This document shows positions 26,642 to 36,168 of a stretch of 64,000 nucleotides of DNA, in pieces. Within the stretch, counting starts at the first letter, position 1, and each line of letters begins with the position of its first letter. Position numbers and translations under genes: made by a program. Source of the DNA: Mycolicibacterium komossense (lineage in GTDB: Bacteria > Actinomycetota > Actinomycetes > Mycobacteriales > Mycobacteriaceae); NCBI RefSeq assembly GCF_025822605.1, contig NZ_JACKTY010000012.1:186001-250000 (forward strand), in the 5' to 3' direction. The notes under the pieces are model-generated. The model did no database searches. It had not been told where the DNA came from and was given only the letters and a program-made list of their open reading frames with translations.

Positions 26642-27640
26642 GTGATTGCGCCGACACGTCCCAAACGAGGCGGTCGTGCCGCGGGAGTGCTCATCGGTTT
26701 CCTGGCCGATGTGGCGTTCGCCGACCCGCGCCGGGGCCATCCCGTCGCCGGCTTCGGCACCGTGGCAGCCCAGCTGGAACGGATCACCTATCGCGACTCC
26801 CGACTGGCAGGCGCAATGCACACCGCCACCCTGCTGGCCGCGTTGGCGGTCGGCGCGAAGACGGCAGAACGGGCCGCCGCGCATCGGGGGCGGGTGTGGT
26901 CGGCGACCGCGGTGGCCGCCGCGACCTGGGCGGCGCTCGGTGGCACCTCACTGGCCCGGACCGGCGTGCAGATGGCCGATCTGCTCGACAGTGACGACAT
27001 CTCCGCCGCGCGGGCGCTGCTGCCCTCGCTGTGTGGCCGCGACCCGGCCATGCTCGACAGCGACGGCCTGACTCGGGCCGCCCTGGAATCGATCGCCGAG
27101 AACACCTCAGACGCGCAGGTGGCACCGGTGTTGTGGGCGGCCGTCGGCGGGGTGCCGGGTGTGGTGGTTTACCGCGGGATCAACACCCTCGACGCGATGA
27201 TCGGGCACCGGTCCCCGCGCTACGCCCAGTTCGGTTGGGCGGCGGCGCGAATCGACGATCTGGCGAACTATGTCGGCGCGCGGGTGGCGGGGGCACTGGT
27301 GGTGGTGTGCGCACCGGTGGTCGGTGGGTCCGCGATGGGCGCGCTGCGGGCGTGGGTGCATGACGCTGCCAAACATCCCAGCCCGAATGCCGGTGTGGTC
27401 GAGGCCGCGTTCGCCGGGGCACTCGGCGTCCAGTTGGGCGGACCGACCCAGTACCGGCATGAACTGCAGATCCGGCCGACGCTCGGCACCGGACCGGCCC
27501 CCGGCGTCGCGGATCTGCGGCGCGCGGTGGCGCTGTCGCAGGCAGTTCAGCTTTCGGCGGCCACGGTGGCTGTCGTGGTGGCGGCCGTCGGGCTCAGTGC
27601 CGCCGGCCGTAGCGGTCGGCGAGCTTCTGCTCGACGGTGA
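26642..27640 (+). CDS. cobD: Adenosylcobinamide-phosphate synthase CobD/CbiB
   Basis: 332-aa integral membrane protein of cobalamin synthesis (attaches the aminopropanol arm to adenosylcobyric acid). Family blocks: DPRRGHPVAGFG near residue 30, RDPAMLDSDGLTRAALESIAEN around 140, and YRGINTLDAMIGHRSPRY followed by WAAARIDDLANY near 185. Several hydrophobic segments fit a membrane protein. GTG start at 26642. Its 3' end overlaps the SURF1-like gene on the other strand by 47 bases. Orthologue of Rv2236c by sequence and synteny. Confidence 0.94.
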   Translation: MIAPTRPKRGGRAAGVLIGFLADVAFADPRRGHPVAGFGTVAAQLERITYRDSRLAGAMHTATLLAALAVGAKTAERAAAHRGRVWSATAVAAATWAALGGTSLARTGVQMADLLDSDDISAARALLPSLCGRDPAMLDSDGLTRAALESIAENTSDAQVAPVLWAAVGGVPGVVVYRGINTLDAMIGHRSPRYAQFGWAAARIDDLANYVGARVAGALVVVCAPVVGGSAMGALRAWVHDAAKHPSPNAGVVEAAFAGALGVQLGGPTQYRHELQIRPTLGTGPAPGVADLRRAVALSQAVQLSAATVAVVVAAVGLSAAGRSGRRASARR

Positions 27641-28427
27641 TCGGCGCGGGCTGACCCTCGCCGTCGAGCTGTGGTTCGGCCTGTTCACGTTCGCGTCTGC
27701 GCACTTTGATCTCCGAGTACGCGAAGTAGCCGAGACCGATCGGCGCGACGATGCCGAAGACGATCCATTGGATGCCGTAGGACAGGAACGGCCCGGCATC
27801 CAGGTGTGGCAGCGCGATGACGCCGAGGCCGCCGGGCTGATTGTCGACCAACTGCAGATATGCCCCGGTCAGCGGCACACCGACCAGGGTCGAGATCTGT
27901 GCGGTGTCGATGGCGTACACCTGCTCGACGCCGTCGGCCCGGAACGGATCCTTGCCCGCCGGTGCGGTTTCGGAGTCCCGCAGCCGCGCGGTGATCGTCA
28001 CGGTACCCGTCGGAGCCGCGGCGAAAGCAGGCACTTTCGACCCGCCTTCGGGCCGGACATAGCCCCGGTCGACCAGCACGGTCGGGCCACCATCGACCAC
28101 GAACGGCACCAGCACCTCGAACGCCGGGTCGCTGTCCACGACGCGGAGTCGGGCCAGTACCTGATGGTCCGGCAGGTAGTGCCCGGTCGCTGTCACCCGG
28201 CGCCACTGCGCCTCGGGTGCCGACGAATTCTGCTGCGGCAGAATCGATGTCACGGCAACCGGATCGGCGGTGAGTGACGATGCGATCTGGTCGTTCTCGT
28301 GCGAGGTCCTGGTATTCTTGCCCAGCTGCCATGGCGCCAGCACGGTGAAGCACAGGTAGGCGAACGCCCCGACCACGACGGCCAGCGCCAGCCAGCCGGG
28401 TTTGAACAGAAATGCCAGTCGTTTCAT
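27594..28427 (-). CDS. SURF1-family membrane protein (Rv2235-like)
   Basis: 277-aa protein with the SURF1 layout: one N-terminal transmembrane helix (LAVVVGAFAYLCFTVLAPW, about 14-32), a large extracytoplasmic domain with VLVDRGYVRPEGG (the family's GWVP-like block), and a C-terminal helix (WIVFGIVAPIGLGYFAY) followed by a basic tail. SURF1 proteins assist cytochrome c oxidase assembly. The ATG at 28427 overlaps the ptpA stop (ATGA), so it is coupled to ptpA. The long frame reaching 28784 lies inside ptpA and is not real. Confidence 0.9.
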   Translation of the reverse strand: MKRLAFLFKPGWLALAVVVGAFAYLCFTVLAPWQLGKNTRTSHENDQIASSLTADPVAVTSILPQQNSSAPEAQWRRVTATGHYLPDHQVLARLRVVDSDPAFEVLVPFVVDGGPTVLVDRGYVRPEGGSKVPAFAAAPTGTVTITARLRDSETAPAGKDPFRADGVEQVYAIDTAQISTLVGVPLTGAYLQLVDNQPGGLGVIALPHLDAGPFLSYGIQWIVFGIVAPIGLGYFAYSEIKVRRREREQAEPQLDGEGQPAPITVEQKLADRYGRRH

Positions 28428-28927
28428 CGTCTTGTTCCAGCGGTGGTTGCCCCGAGTTGGTCGTCGACCCAATCGTGCAACCCGGGCAGCGATGCCTCGA
28501 TGACGGAGTAGGTCTCTTCGAAGTCGTCGTGGTCGCCGTAGTACGGATCCTCGACGTCGAGGGCATGCGCACCCGACTTGGGATCGAAGGACCGCAGCAT
28601 CCGGATCCGGTCGGGTTCGACGCCGAGCTCGGTGAGCAGCCGGACGTGGTTGCGCCCCAGCGCTACCACCAGGTCCGCCGACAGATGGTCGTCGGCGAGC
28701 TGTGCGGCGCAATGCTCGGTTGGGTAGCCGTGCGCCCGCAGCACCCGGTTGGCGCGTTCGTCGGCGCCGTCGCCCGCATGCCAACCGCCGGTGCCGGCGC
28801 TGGTGACCCGGACCTGGTCGCCCAGTCCGCGGCGCTGGATCTGCTCGGCGAACATCTTCTCGGCCATCGGGGAGCGGCAGATGTTGCCCGAGCAGACGAA
28901 TGTCACGTGTAAAGGAGAATCAGACAC
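28424..28927 (-). CDS. ptpA: Low-molecular-weight protein tyrosine phosphatase
   Basis: 167-aa phosphatase with the catalytic P-loop VCSGNICRS (Cys12, Arg18) and the general-acid loop DVEDPYYGD near residue 125. M. tuberculosis PtpA, a secreted virulence phosphatase, is the close family match and has the same neighbours. The GTG at 28927 follows GAGGTG and overlaps the ptkA end by 8 bases. In this probably non-pathogenic relative its role may be in protein tyrosine dephosphorylation inside the cell (inference). Confidence 0.94.
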   Translation of the reverse strand: MSDSPLHVTFVCSGNICRSPMAEKMFAEQIQRRGLGDQVRVTSAGTGGWHAGDGADERANRVLRAHGYPTEHCAAQLADDHLSADLVVALGRNHVRLLTELGVEPDRIRMLRSFDPKSGAHALDVEDPYYGDHDDFEETYSVIEASLPGLHDWVDDQLGATTAGTRR

Positions 28928-29600
28928 CGAGCACCTCGCGCAGCGCGCCCACGGTCGCGACGTGGGCAAACGGGGTATGCACGGCGTGTCCGCCCGCTGC
29001 ATCGCCGAAATCGGACTGCCCGTAGCCCCAACCGACGACCACTGTCTCGATGCCGTGCTCCGCCGCCCCCTCGACGTCGTGGCTGCGGTCACCGACCATC
29101 AGTACCCGCTCCGGTAGCGGCGAGAGTTGCGCCAACGCGTGGGCCACCACCTCGGCCTTGGCCGCGCGGGTGCCGTCCACACTGGCGCCGGCGATGACCT
29201 CGAAATACTCGTCCAGACCGAAATGAGCGAGTATCCGGCGGGCCGTCGGTTCCGCTTTCGAGGTCGCCACCGCAAGCCGCACACCAGCGGACTTCAGGTC
29301 CGCCAGCAGCTGCGGGATACCGTCGAACAGGCTGTTCATCGACCACCCGCGGGCGGTGTAGTCCGCGCGGTACGCCGCGACCGCGATATCGGCTTGCTCA
29401 CCCAGACCCATGCCCCGCAGCGTCTGGTGCATGGGTGGCCCGACAACTCGGCTGGCCAGGTCGCCGTCGGGCGCGACGGCGCCGATCTGGGCCAACGCGT
29501 GCCGGAAGCTGGAGACGATTCCTTCCGCAGAATCCGTCAGGGTGCCGTCCAGGTCGAAGAGCACCAGCTGTGGCTTGTCGGCCAGGGGCGGTTCGCTCAC
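28920..29600 (-). CDS. ptkA: HAD-family protein, PtkA-like tyrosine kinase
   Basis: 226-aa HAD-fold protein with motif [14 protein letters not shown], motif II VATSKAE, and motif [15 protein letters not shown]. Its M. tuberculosis orthologue by synteny (Rv2232, PtkA) is reported to act as a protein tyrosine kinase on the adjacent PtpA; by sequence alone it would be called a phosphoglycolate-phosphatase-like enzyme. The M. tuberculosis protein has a disordered N-terminus of about 80 residues that is absent here. GTG at 29600 has GAGAGA upstream; ATG at 29618 is the alternative. Confidence 0.88.
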   Translation of the reverse strand: MSEPPLADKPQLVLFDLDGTLTDSAEGIVSSFRHALAQIGAVAPDGDLASRVVGPPMHQTLRGMGLGEQADIAVAAYRADYTARGWSMNSLFDGIPQLLADLKSAGVRLAVATSKAEPTARRILAHFGLDEYFEVIAGASVDGTRAAKAEVVAHALAQLSPLPERVLMVGDRSHDVEGAAEHGIETVVVGWGYGQSDFGDAAGGHAVHTPFAHVATVGALREVLGV

Positions 29601-29676
29601 GTTGCCATTCTCTCTCATCGCTTCGCGGGCCCGATGGCCACACAGCGCTGATCTGTCGCCCACTACTGTGCGATGT

Positions 29677-30798
29677 GTGACAGTGCGGCTCGCGGACGTG
29701 ATCGACGTGCTGGACGCGGCCTACCCGCCGCGGCTGGCCCAGTCGTGGGATTCCGTCGGCCTGGTCTGCGGCGATCCCGACGAAACAATCGGATCGGTGA
29801 CAATCGCGGTGGATGCGACGGCCGCCGTTGTCGACGAAGTGCCCGAGGGCGGGTTGCTCCTGGCGCACCATCCGTTGTTGCTCCGCGGGGTGGACTCCGT
29901 GGCCGCCGACACACCCAAGGGTGCGCTGGTACATCGGCTGATCCGCACGGGCCGGTCGTTGTTCACCGCGCACACCAATGCCGACTCGGCCGCACCAGGA
30001 GTGTCCGACGCGTTGGCCCACGCCCTCGGCTTGACCGTGCAGGACGTCCTCGAACCGCAGATGGCCACCGACCTGGACAAGTGGGCCGTCTTCGTCCCGC
30101 CGGCGCACGCCGACGCGGTCCGAGCCGCGGTGTTCGCCGCCGGTGCTGGGCAGATCGGCGACTACTCGCACTGCAGCTGGAGCGTCACCGGCACCGGGCA
30201 GTTCCTGCCGACCTGGGGGGCGTCACCCGCGATCGGCACCGTCGGCGCGCTGGAACTGCTGCCCGAGGACCGCGTCGAGTTCGTCGCACCCGCTCGGCTG
30301 CGGGCGGCGGTGCTCACGGCGATCCGCACGGCGCACCCGTACGAAGAACCGGCCTTCGACGTGCTCGCGCTGGCCCCACTGCCGACCGGCACCGGGATCG
30401 GTCGCATCGCGACGCTACCGAAGCCGGAACCGTTGCGCGACTTCGTCACCCGGGTTGCGGCCGGGCTACCGGCGACCAGCTGGGGAGTGCGGGCGGCGGG
30501 CGATCCCGATCTGCCGGTCTCGCGGGTGGCCGTTTGTGGCGGAGCGGGTGATTCCTTACTGGACGCGGCGGCGGCCGCTGACGTGCAGGCCTACGTGACG
30601 GCCGACCTGCGACATCACCCGGCCGATGAACACCTGCGGAGATCGTCGGTGGCCCTGGTGGACGTGGCGCACTGGGCCAGCGAGTATCCGTGGTGCGCGC
30701 AGGCGGCTGACTTGCTGCGCGCCCATTTCACCACTGCACTGGCGGTGCGAGTTTCGGACCTTCGCACCGACCCCTGGAACCTGGACGCACGTCCATGA
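29677..30798 (+). CDS. NIF3/DUF34-family protein (Rv2230c-like)
   Basis: 373-aa NIF3-family metal-binding protein. The N-terminal half has [11 protein letters not shown] and the di-metal motif [12 protein letters not shown]; the insert domain ([21 protein letters not shown] and [11 protein letters not shown]) is the CutA-like PII-type insert seen in longer members; the C-terminal metal motif is [14 protein letters not shown]. Suggested to be GTP cyclohydrolase I type 2-like, but the function is not settled. GTG at 29677, 76 bases from the divergent ptkA start. Confidence 0.88.
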   Translation: MTVRLADVIDVLDAAYPPRLAQSWDSVGLVCGDPDETIGSVTIAVDATAAVVDEVPEGGLLLAHHPLLLRGVDSVAADTPKGALVHRLIRTGRSLFTAHTNADSAAPGVSDALAHALGLTVQDVLEPQMATDLDKWAVFVPPAHADAVRAAVFAAGAGQIGDYSHCSWSVTGTGQFLPTWGASPAIGTVGALELLPEDRVEFVAPARLRAAVLTAIRTAHPYEEPAFDVLALAPLPTGTGIGRIATLPKPEPLRDFVTRVAAGLPATSWGVRAAGDPDLPVSRVAVCGGAGDSLLDAAAAADVQAYVTADLRHHPADEHLRRSSVALVDVAHWASEYPWCAQAADLLRAHFTTALAVRVSDLRTDPWNLDARP

Positions 30799-30811
30799 GA
30801 GAGACACGGGC

Positions 30812-31546
30812 ATGAAAGCTGAAGTGACACAGCAGCGGTCGCTGCTGGAATTGACGGAGTTGGATGCCGAGCTGAGCCGGCTCGCGCATCGGTCCACCCA
30901 CCTCGCCGAACAGCAGCAGTACGAACAGCTGCAGAGCGAGCATCAGGCCGCCAACGACCGGCTGGCGGTGCTCCAGATTGCGCTGGACGATCTCGACGGC
31001 CAGACCGCCCGGTTCGAAGCGGAGATCGACGGGGTTCGGCAACGCGAAGACCGGGACAGGTCCCTGCTGAACTCGGGAAGCGCAGCGGCCAAACAACTTT
31101 CCGAGCTGCAACACGAACTGGAGACCCTGGAACGGCGGCAGGCGTCGTTGGAGGACTCGCTACTTGAAGTCATGGAGCGCCGCGAGGAATTGCAGAAGCA
31201 GCAATCCGATGAGCTCGCGGTCATCGACCGGCTGCAGAACGAGCTGGGTGGCGTGGGGCAGGCACGCGACACCGCGATGGAGGACATCGAGTCGACCCGT
31301 CGGCTGAAGGTGCAGCGGCGTGAAGGTGTCACCGCCTCCCTCGACGCCGACCTGCTGGCGCTCTATGAGCGGCTGCGCGCCACCTCCGGGATCGGGGCGG
31401 GTGCGCTGCAGGGCCGGCGCTGCGGAGCGTGCCGCATCGAGATCGACTCCGGTGAGCTGTCCCGGATCGCCGCCGCCGACGAAGACGAGGTACTGCGGTG
31501 CCCGGAGTGTGGATCGATCCTGTTGCGGGTCAAGGGGTTCGCCTAG
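30812..31546 (+). CDS. Coiled-coil C4-type zinc-ribbon protein (Rv2229c-like)
   Basis: 244-aa protein: residues ~1-170 are a long coiled coil rich in Glu, Leu, Arg and Gln (LQHELETLERRQASLEDSLL), and the C-terminus is a four-cysteine zinc ribbon (RRCGACRIEIDSG ... LRCPECGSILLR). This is the CdsZ/CT398-like family, proposed to be an adaptor for nucleic acid or protein complexes. It starts 13 bases after the NIF3 gene and its TAG overlaps the next start by one base, so the three genes form an operon. Confidence 0.88.
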   Translation: MKAEVTQQRSLLELTELDAELSRLAHRSTHLAEQQQYEQLQSEHQAANDRLAVLQIALDDLDGQTARFEAEIDGVRQREDRDRSLLNSGSAAAKQLSELQHELETLERRQASLEDSLLEVMERREELQKQQSDELAVIDRLQNELGGVGQARDTAMEDIESTRRLKVQRREGVTASLDADLLALYERLRATSGIGAGALQGRRCGACRIEIDSGELSRIAAADEDEVLRCPECGSILLRVKGFA

Positions 31547-32652
31547 TGAAGGTGCAGGTCGAGGCAGACGGCGGCTCGCGGGGCAATCCCGGCCCGGCCG
31601 GCTTCGGGTCGGTGGTGTTCACCGCGGATCGGACCGCGGTGCTCGCCGAGGCCAAGCAGGCGATCGGCTGGGCAACCAACAACGTCGCCGAATACCGGGG
31701 CCTGATCGCAGGATTGGAAGAGGCGGCGAGCGTCGGCGCCACCGAGGTCGCGGTGGCGATGGACTCCAAACTGGTCGTCGAGCAGATGTCGGGCCGCTGG
31801 AAGGTCAAGCATCCGGACCTGATCGAACTGAACCGGCAGGCCAAGGCGCTGGCTTCGCGGTTCGACCGGATCAGCTACCGCTGGATCCCGCGGGCTCAGA
31901 ACTCCCACGCCGACCGGCTGGCCAACGAAGCGATGGACGCCGCAGGCGTATTCGATGCGCAGCCTTCGCCGACGCCCATTGCGGTCGGCGAGGCGAGCAC
32001 CGAGGTTCGGACGAATCCGGCCGGCTGGACCGGTGCCCGGGGCGCACCGACGCGGCTGTTCCTGTTGCGGCATGGGCAGACCGAATTGTCGGTGGACCGG
32101 CGCTATTCGGGGCGCGGTAATCCGGCGCTGACCGAACTGGGCCGGCGCCAGGCCGATGCCGCCGCGGCCTACCTGGGTGCGCAGGGCGGAATCGACGCCG
32201 TGGTGACCTCACCGCTGCAGCGCGCGTACGACACCGCAGCGGCCGCTGCCAAGGCGCTAGGGCTCGACGTCACCGTCGACGACGATCTGATCGAAACCGA
32301 CTTCGGCGACTGGGAGGGCCTGACTTTCGGCGAGGCGAGCGCGGCAAGCCCTGCGCTGCATGACCGTTGGCTCAGCGACACCAGCGTGCCGCCACCCGGT
32401 GGTGAGAGCTTCGACCAGGTGCACGACCGGGTCCGTCGCGCCAGGACGCGCATCATCTCGGAGTACGGTGGCGCCACCGTACTGGTGGTGTCGCATGTGA
32501 CACCGATCAAGACGATGCTGCGGATGGCCCTCGACGCGGGCCCGTCGATTCTCTACCGGCTGCACCTCGACCTGGCGTCCCTCTCGATCGCCGAGTTCTA
32601 TCCTGACGGTGCGGCATCGGTGCGATTGGTGAACCAGACCTCGTATCTGTAG
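31546..32652 (+). CDS. RNase H1 / acid phosphatase fusion (Rv2228c-like)
   Basis: 368-aa two-domain protein. Residues 1-~140 are an RNase HI (VEADGGSRGNPGPAGFGSVV with the first Asp; VAMDSKLVVEQM and NSHADRLANEA with later acidic residues). Residues ~165-368 are a histidine phosphatase (LFLLRHGQTE, phosphohistidine His176) of the CobC/alpha-ribazole type. M. tuberculosis Rv2228c has the same fusion, in which the C-terminal domain aids RNase H activity and may act in cobalamin synthesis. The GTG start overlaps the previous stop (TAGTG). Confidence 0.93.
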   Translation: MKVQVEADGGSRGNPGPAGFGSVVFTADRTAVLAEAKQAIGWATNNVAEYRGLIAGLEEAASVGATEVAVAMDSKLVVEQMSGRWKVKHPDLIELNRQAKALASRFDRISYRWIPRAQNSHADRLANEAMDAAGVFDAQPSPTPIAVGEASTEVRTNPAGWTGARGAPTRLFLLRHGQTELSVDRRYSGRGNPALTELGRRQADAAAAYLGAQGGIDAVVTSPLQRAYDTAAAAAKALGLDVTVDDDLIETDFGDWEGLTFGEASAASPALHDRWLSDTSVPPPGGESFDQVHDRVRRARTRIISEYGGATVLVVSHVTPIKTMLRMALDAGPSILYRLHLDLASLSIAEFYPDGAASVRLVNQTSYL

Positions 32653-32653
32653 C

Positions 32654-33244
32654 TCAGTTGTGCAGGTGCAGCCGTTCCCCGCGCGGGCCGAAGATCGCGA
32701 TCAACTCCACGGGACCGTCGACCGCACCGAACCAATGCGGAGTCCACGTGCTGAATTCGGCTGCCTCACCCGGCTTGATGGTGAAATCCCGCTCACCGAG
32801 CACCAACCGGAGCCGACCGGAGAGCACGTAAATCCAGTCCTGGCCCTCGTGCACCGGCAATTCCGCAGGCGGGGTGTTGCGCTTGGCGCTGACCCGGATC
32901 TTGAAGGCGTGTTGCCCCCCGGCCGGCCCCTGTCGGGTCAGTGGCCAATACGTTGCGCCGTCGCGGGTGTGCGCGCTGCCCCGCACCCGTGGATCGGCTT
33001 GCTCGGGCTCTCGTAGGAGTTCGTCGGTGGTGACCGCCAGTGCTTCTGCCAGCCGGGGCAGGTGGTCCAGTGCCAATCGGCGCTTGCCGGATTCGAGTCG
33101 ACTCAGGGTAGACACGTCGATTCGGGCCCGCGTCGCGACGTCGTCGAGCGTCATCCCCTTGCTGACCCGCAGTTCGCGCAGCCGTCGGCGAACGCGGAGG
33201 TCGACGTCCTCGTCCGGGGTGGACTCGGCGTCCTTTGCCTGCAT
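32654..33244 (-). CDS. XRE-family regulator with cupin domain
   Basis: 196-aa regulator: N-terminal XRE HTH (LRVSKGMTLDDVATRARIDVSTLSRLES, about residues 25-52) and a C-terminal cupin (QDWIYVLSGRLRLVLGERDF; PGEAAEFSTWTPHWFG, about 130-170). Such proteins sense a small molecule and control a neighbouring gene. It is convergent with the RNase H fusion (1-bp gap) and divergent from the flavoprotein gene 46 bases away, which is its most likely target. Confidence 0.9.
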   Translation of the reverse strand: MQAKDAESTPDEDVDLRVRRRLRELRVSKGMTLDDVATRARIDVSTLSRLESGKRRLALDHLPRLAEALAVTTDELLREPEQADPRVRGSAHTRDGATYWPLTRQGPAGGQHAFKIRVSAKRNTPPAELPVHEGQDWIYVLSGRLRLVLGERDFTIKPGEAAEFSTWTPHWFGAVDGPVELIAIFGPRGERLHLHN

Positions 33245-33290
33245 GGCAAATCAGCTTGGCAGAATCGACTTGTCTGGGCAAGCTTGGGGC

Positions 33291-34253
33291 ATGGACATTG
33301 TGTGGGATTGCGTGATCGTCGGCGGTGGTGCCGCCGGATTGAGTGCCGGACTGGTACTCGGCCGGGCGCGGCGCCGGACGCTGATCGTCGATGCGGGACA
33401 ACAGAGCAATCTGAGTGCGCACGGCATCGGTGGACTACTCGGCTCCGACGGTCGTCCGCCGGCTGAACTATACGCCGCGGGTCGTGTTGAGCTCTCGGCA
33501 TATCCGAGCGTGGAGGTCCGAGACGGCGAGGTGGTATCGGGCGCCCGGGCCGGAGACGAGTTCGTGCTCACCCTCGACACCGGCGAGCAGGTGCGGTCGC
33601 GACGGGTGCTGCTGGCCACGGGAATGCAATACCGCCCACCGGTACTGCCCGGCCTGGCCGAGTTGTGGGGCGGATCGGTCTTCCACTGCCCGTTCTGCCA
33701 CGGCTGGGAGGTGCGCGAGCAACCGCTGGCCGTCCTGGCGGCGGGGCAGCGTGGGGTTCATTCGGCGCTGCTGCTGCGCGGCTGGAGCGACGATATCGTG
33801 CTGCTGACCGACGGCCCCTCGGGACTGGGGGAGGACGACGTGGCACGGCTTGCCGCGGCCGATGTTCGGGTGGACGAGCGGCCGGTGACCGAAGTTCGCG
33901 GCGCAGCAGGGCAATTGACGTCGGTGGTATTCGCCGACGGCACGGAACTGCCGCGCCGCGGGATGCTGGTCGGCACGATGCTGTATCAGCGCTCAACGCT
34001 GGCCGAGCAGTTGGGCGCCGAGCCGGCCGAACCCGGACCGGTCGCCGCGGACGCGGTCCGGGTCGATCCCTTCGCCCGCACCACGGCCCCTGGGGTGTTC
34101 GCCGCGGGAGATGTGAGTGCTCAGATGCCGCAGGTGGCTGCGGCGGTGGCCGCGGGCGCGCTGGCGGCGGCCGCGATCATGCAGACGTTGATGGCTGACG
34201 ACTACGGTCTGCCACTACCCACCGGAGGGGATGCCCGTGTCGGAACCCGTTGA
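33291..34253 (+). CDS. Thioredoxin-reductase-like FAD/NAD(P) oxidoreductase
   Basis: 320-aa flavoprotein. FAD-binding GGGAAGLSAGLVLGRARR at residues ~10-27, a CPFC motif (Cys133, Cys136) in FHCPFCHGWEV where thioredoxin reductase has its redox CxxC, and the C-terminal FAD motif GVFAAGDVSAQMPQ. The usual GxGxxA NADPH loop between the domains is weak (VLAAGQRGVHSA), so electron donor and partner are unclear. Similar genes sit next to XRE-cupin regulators in many actinobacteria. It overlaps the methyltransferase gene by 17 bases. Confidence 0.88.
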   Translation: MDIVWDCVIVGGGAAGLSAGLVLGRARRRTLIVDAGQQSNLSAHGIGGLLGSDGRPPAELYAAGRVELSAYPSVEVRDGEVVSGARAGDEFVLTLDTGEQVRSRRVLLATGMQYRPPVLPGLAELWGGSVFHCPFCHGWEVREQPLAVLAAGQRGVHSALLLRGWSDDIVLLTDGPSGLGEDDVARLAAADVRVDERPVTEVRGAAGQLTSVVFADGTELPRRGMLVGTMLYQRSTLAEQLGAEPAEPGPVAADAVRVDPFARTTAPGVFAAGDVSAQMPQVAAAVAAGALAAAAIMQTLMADDYGLPLPTGGDARVGTR

Positions 34254-34863
34254 CATTCAGGCGATGTGGAATGAGCGCTACGGCGAGAAGGAGCGCATCT
34301 GGAGTGGCAATCCCAATGCCCGGCTGGCTGAGGTGGTATCGGAGTTGGCTCCCGGTCGCGCTCTCGACCTCGGCTGCGGTGAAGGTGGCGACGCCCGGTG
34401 GTTGGCGCAACAGGGCTGGCACGTCGTCGCCGTCGACGTCTCCGACACCGCGCTGCAGCGCGCAGCCGCCGACGCTGGAGAGCTGGCTGCCCGCATCGAC
34501 TTTCAACGCCACGACCTGATGCAGACTTTTCCTGACGGCTCTTACGATCTGGTCTCGGCGCAGTTTCTGCACTCGCCGGTGCCGTGGGAGCGCGACCGGT
34601 TGCTGCGGCGCGCAGCGGAGGCGGTGGCGACGGGCGGGACCTTGTTCATCGTGGACCACGGGGAAGCGCCGCCGTGGGCGTCGAAGCTGGACAAGCACGT
34701 TCACCATTTCCCGAGTGCGCAGGAAGTGGTGGACGGGCTCCAGCTTGACCCTCCCCGATGGGACATCGTGCGGGCCGAACGGGCCGGGCGGGAGGCCATC
34801 GGGTCCGACGGGCAGACCGGCTCGCTGGTGGACAATGTCATCATCGCGCGGCGGAAGGCCTGA
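34237..34863 (+). CDS. Class I SAM-dependent methyltransferase
   Basis: 208-aa methyltransferase with motif I ALDLGCGEGGDARWLAQQG (about residues 40-58), motif II VVAVDVSDTALQRA and a DLVSAQFLHSP block. The N-terminus (WNERYGEKERIWSGNPN) is typical of tellurite/thiopurine-type methyltransferases. GTG at 34237 is favoured because GGAGGGG lies 7 bases upstream; ATG at 34231 would be too close to it. Overlaps and is probably coupled to the flavoprotein gene, hinting at a redox or xenobiotic detoxification pair (inference). Confidence 0.87.
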   Translation: MSEPVDIQAMWNERYGEKERIWSGNPNARLAEVVSELAPGRALDLGCGEGGDARWLAQQGWHVVAVDVSDTALQRAAADAGELAARIDFQRHDLMQTFPDGSYDLVSAQFLHSPVPWERDRLLRRAAEAVATGGTLFIVDHGEAPPWASKLDKHVHHFPSAQEVVDGLQLDPPRWDIVRAERAGREAIGSDGQTGSLVDNVIIARRKA

Positions 34864-34928
34864 CTGACGTCAGCTCGCCGATTCGGGTCGGTGCCAGAGC
34901 GGCACCAGGCGCGCCTTCCCGACGATCT

Positions 34929-35645
34929 TCACCGCGACCCGCGGGGGTCGGGAATCGCCTTGATGGCCAGGAATCCCGTCGGTTGTTGGGTCAGGCGTCG
35001 ATAGCCGTCACGGTCGATATCCGCAGCGCCGGCGTCGGGCCTGGGCTCAAGGAGTCGTTCGATCAGAAATCCCGCTTCATGGAGTTCCGTGCACGTGTCT
35101 TCCAGCGGCGCCAACCAGTATCGAACGTGCCAGCCACGACTCCAGACCTCTTCGATGATCCTCGCGTCGAAGTAGTTCCCGCCGTGACGCAGCCAATCGC
35201 CCGTGGGGTGCATTCGGGAAAGCACCAGTGCACCGCCGGGGCGCAGCACCCGTCGAAGTTCGCGCAATGCGGACGTCCTGTCATCGATGTACTCCAAAGC
35301 CAGGGCGAGCAGTACTCGATCGACGGACTGGTCGGGCAGCCACGTGATCGGATCGGCGAGATCGTGGACCCGGAACCGTCCGGCCGGCACGCGCTCGCGA
35401 CACAACTCGACCATGCGGGGGCTCTGGTCGAAACCGATGATCGTGGCGCCGCGGTCGGCGAGTTCCGCCGCGTAGAGCCCCGGGCCGCACGCCGCATCCA
35501 GAACGGTCAGTCCGGCTACGTCTCCCAGCAGGGCCAGGCAGGTGGGTCGGTCGTAGTGGGCGTTGTGGAGGTTGTTACGGGCGTGGTCGAGAAACTCGTC
35601 GGCGAAGACGTCGTATTGGGGGTGCGGTCCTACAGCGTCAGGCAT
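34929..35645 (-). CDS. Class I SAM-dependent methyltransferase
   Basis: 238-aa methyltransferase. Motif I TVLDAACGPGLYAAELADRG near residues 47-66, acidic motif II IIGFDQSPRMVELC, and the post-motif block LRELRRVLRPGGALVLSRMHP. Substrate unknown. The ATG at 35645 is preferred; frames extending to 36071 run through the RNase P RNA on the opposite strand and are artefacts. Divergent from rnpB with 64 bases between. Confidence 0.86.
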   Translation of the reverse strand: MPDAVGPHPQYDVFADEFLDHARNNLHNAHYDRPTCLALLGDVAGLTVLDAACGPGLYAAELADRGATIIGFDQSPRMVELCRERVPAGRFRVHDLADPITWLPDQSVDRVLLALALEYIDDRTSALRELRRVLRPGGALVLSRMHPTGDWLRHGGNYFDARIIEEVWSRGWHVRYWLAPLEDTCTELHEAGFLIERLLEPRPDAGAADIDRDGYRRLTQQPTGFLAIKAIPDPRGSR

Positions 35646-35709
35646 TCCCACACCGTAAATGTCGGCATGCGTTGGCCTGCGGGCCGCTTCTACGAGTACC
35701 TTTATCTGC

Positions 35710-36136
<427 letters not shown>

Positions 36137-36168
36137 CCACCAGCGGCCTCTGTCTCGAGCCTGAGCGA

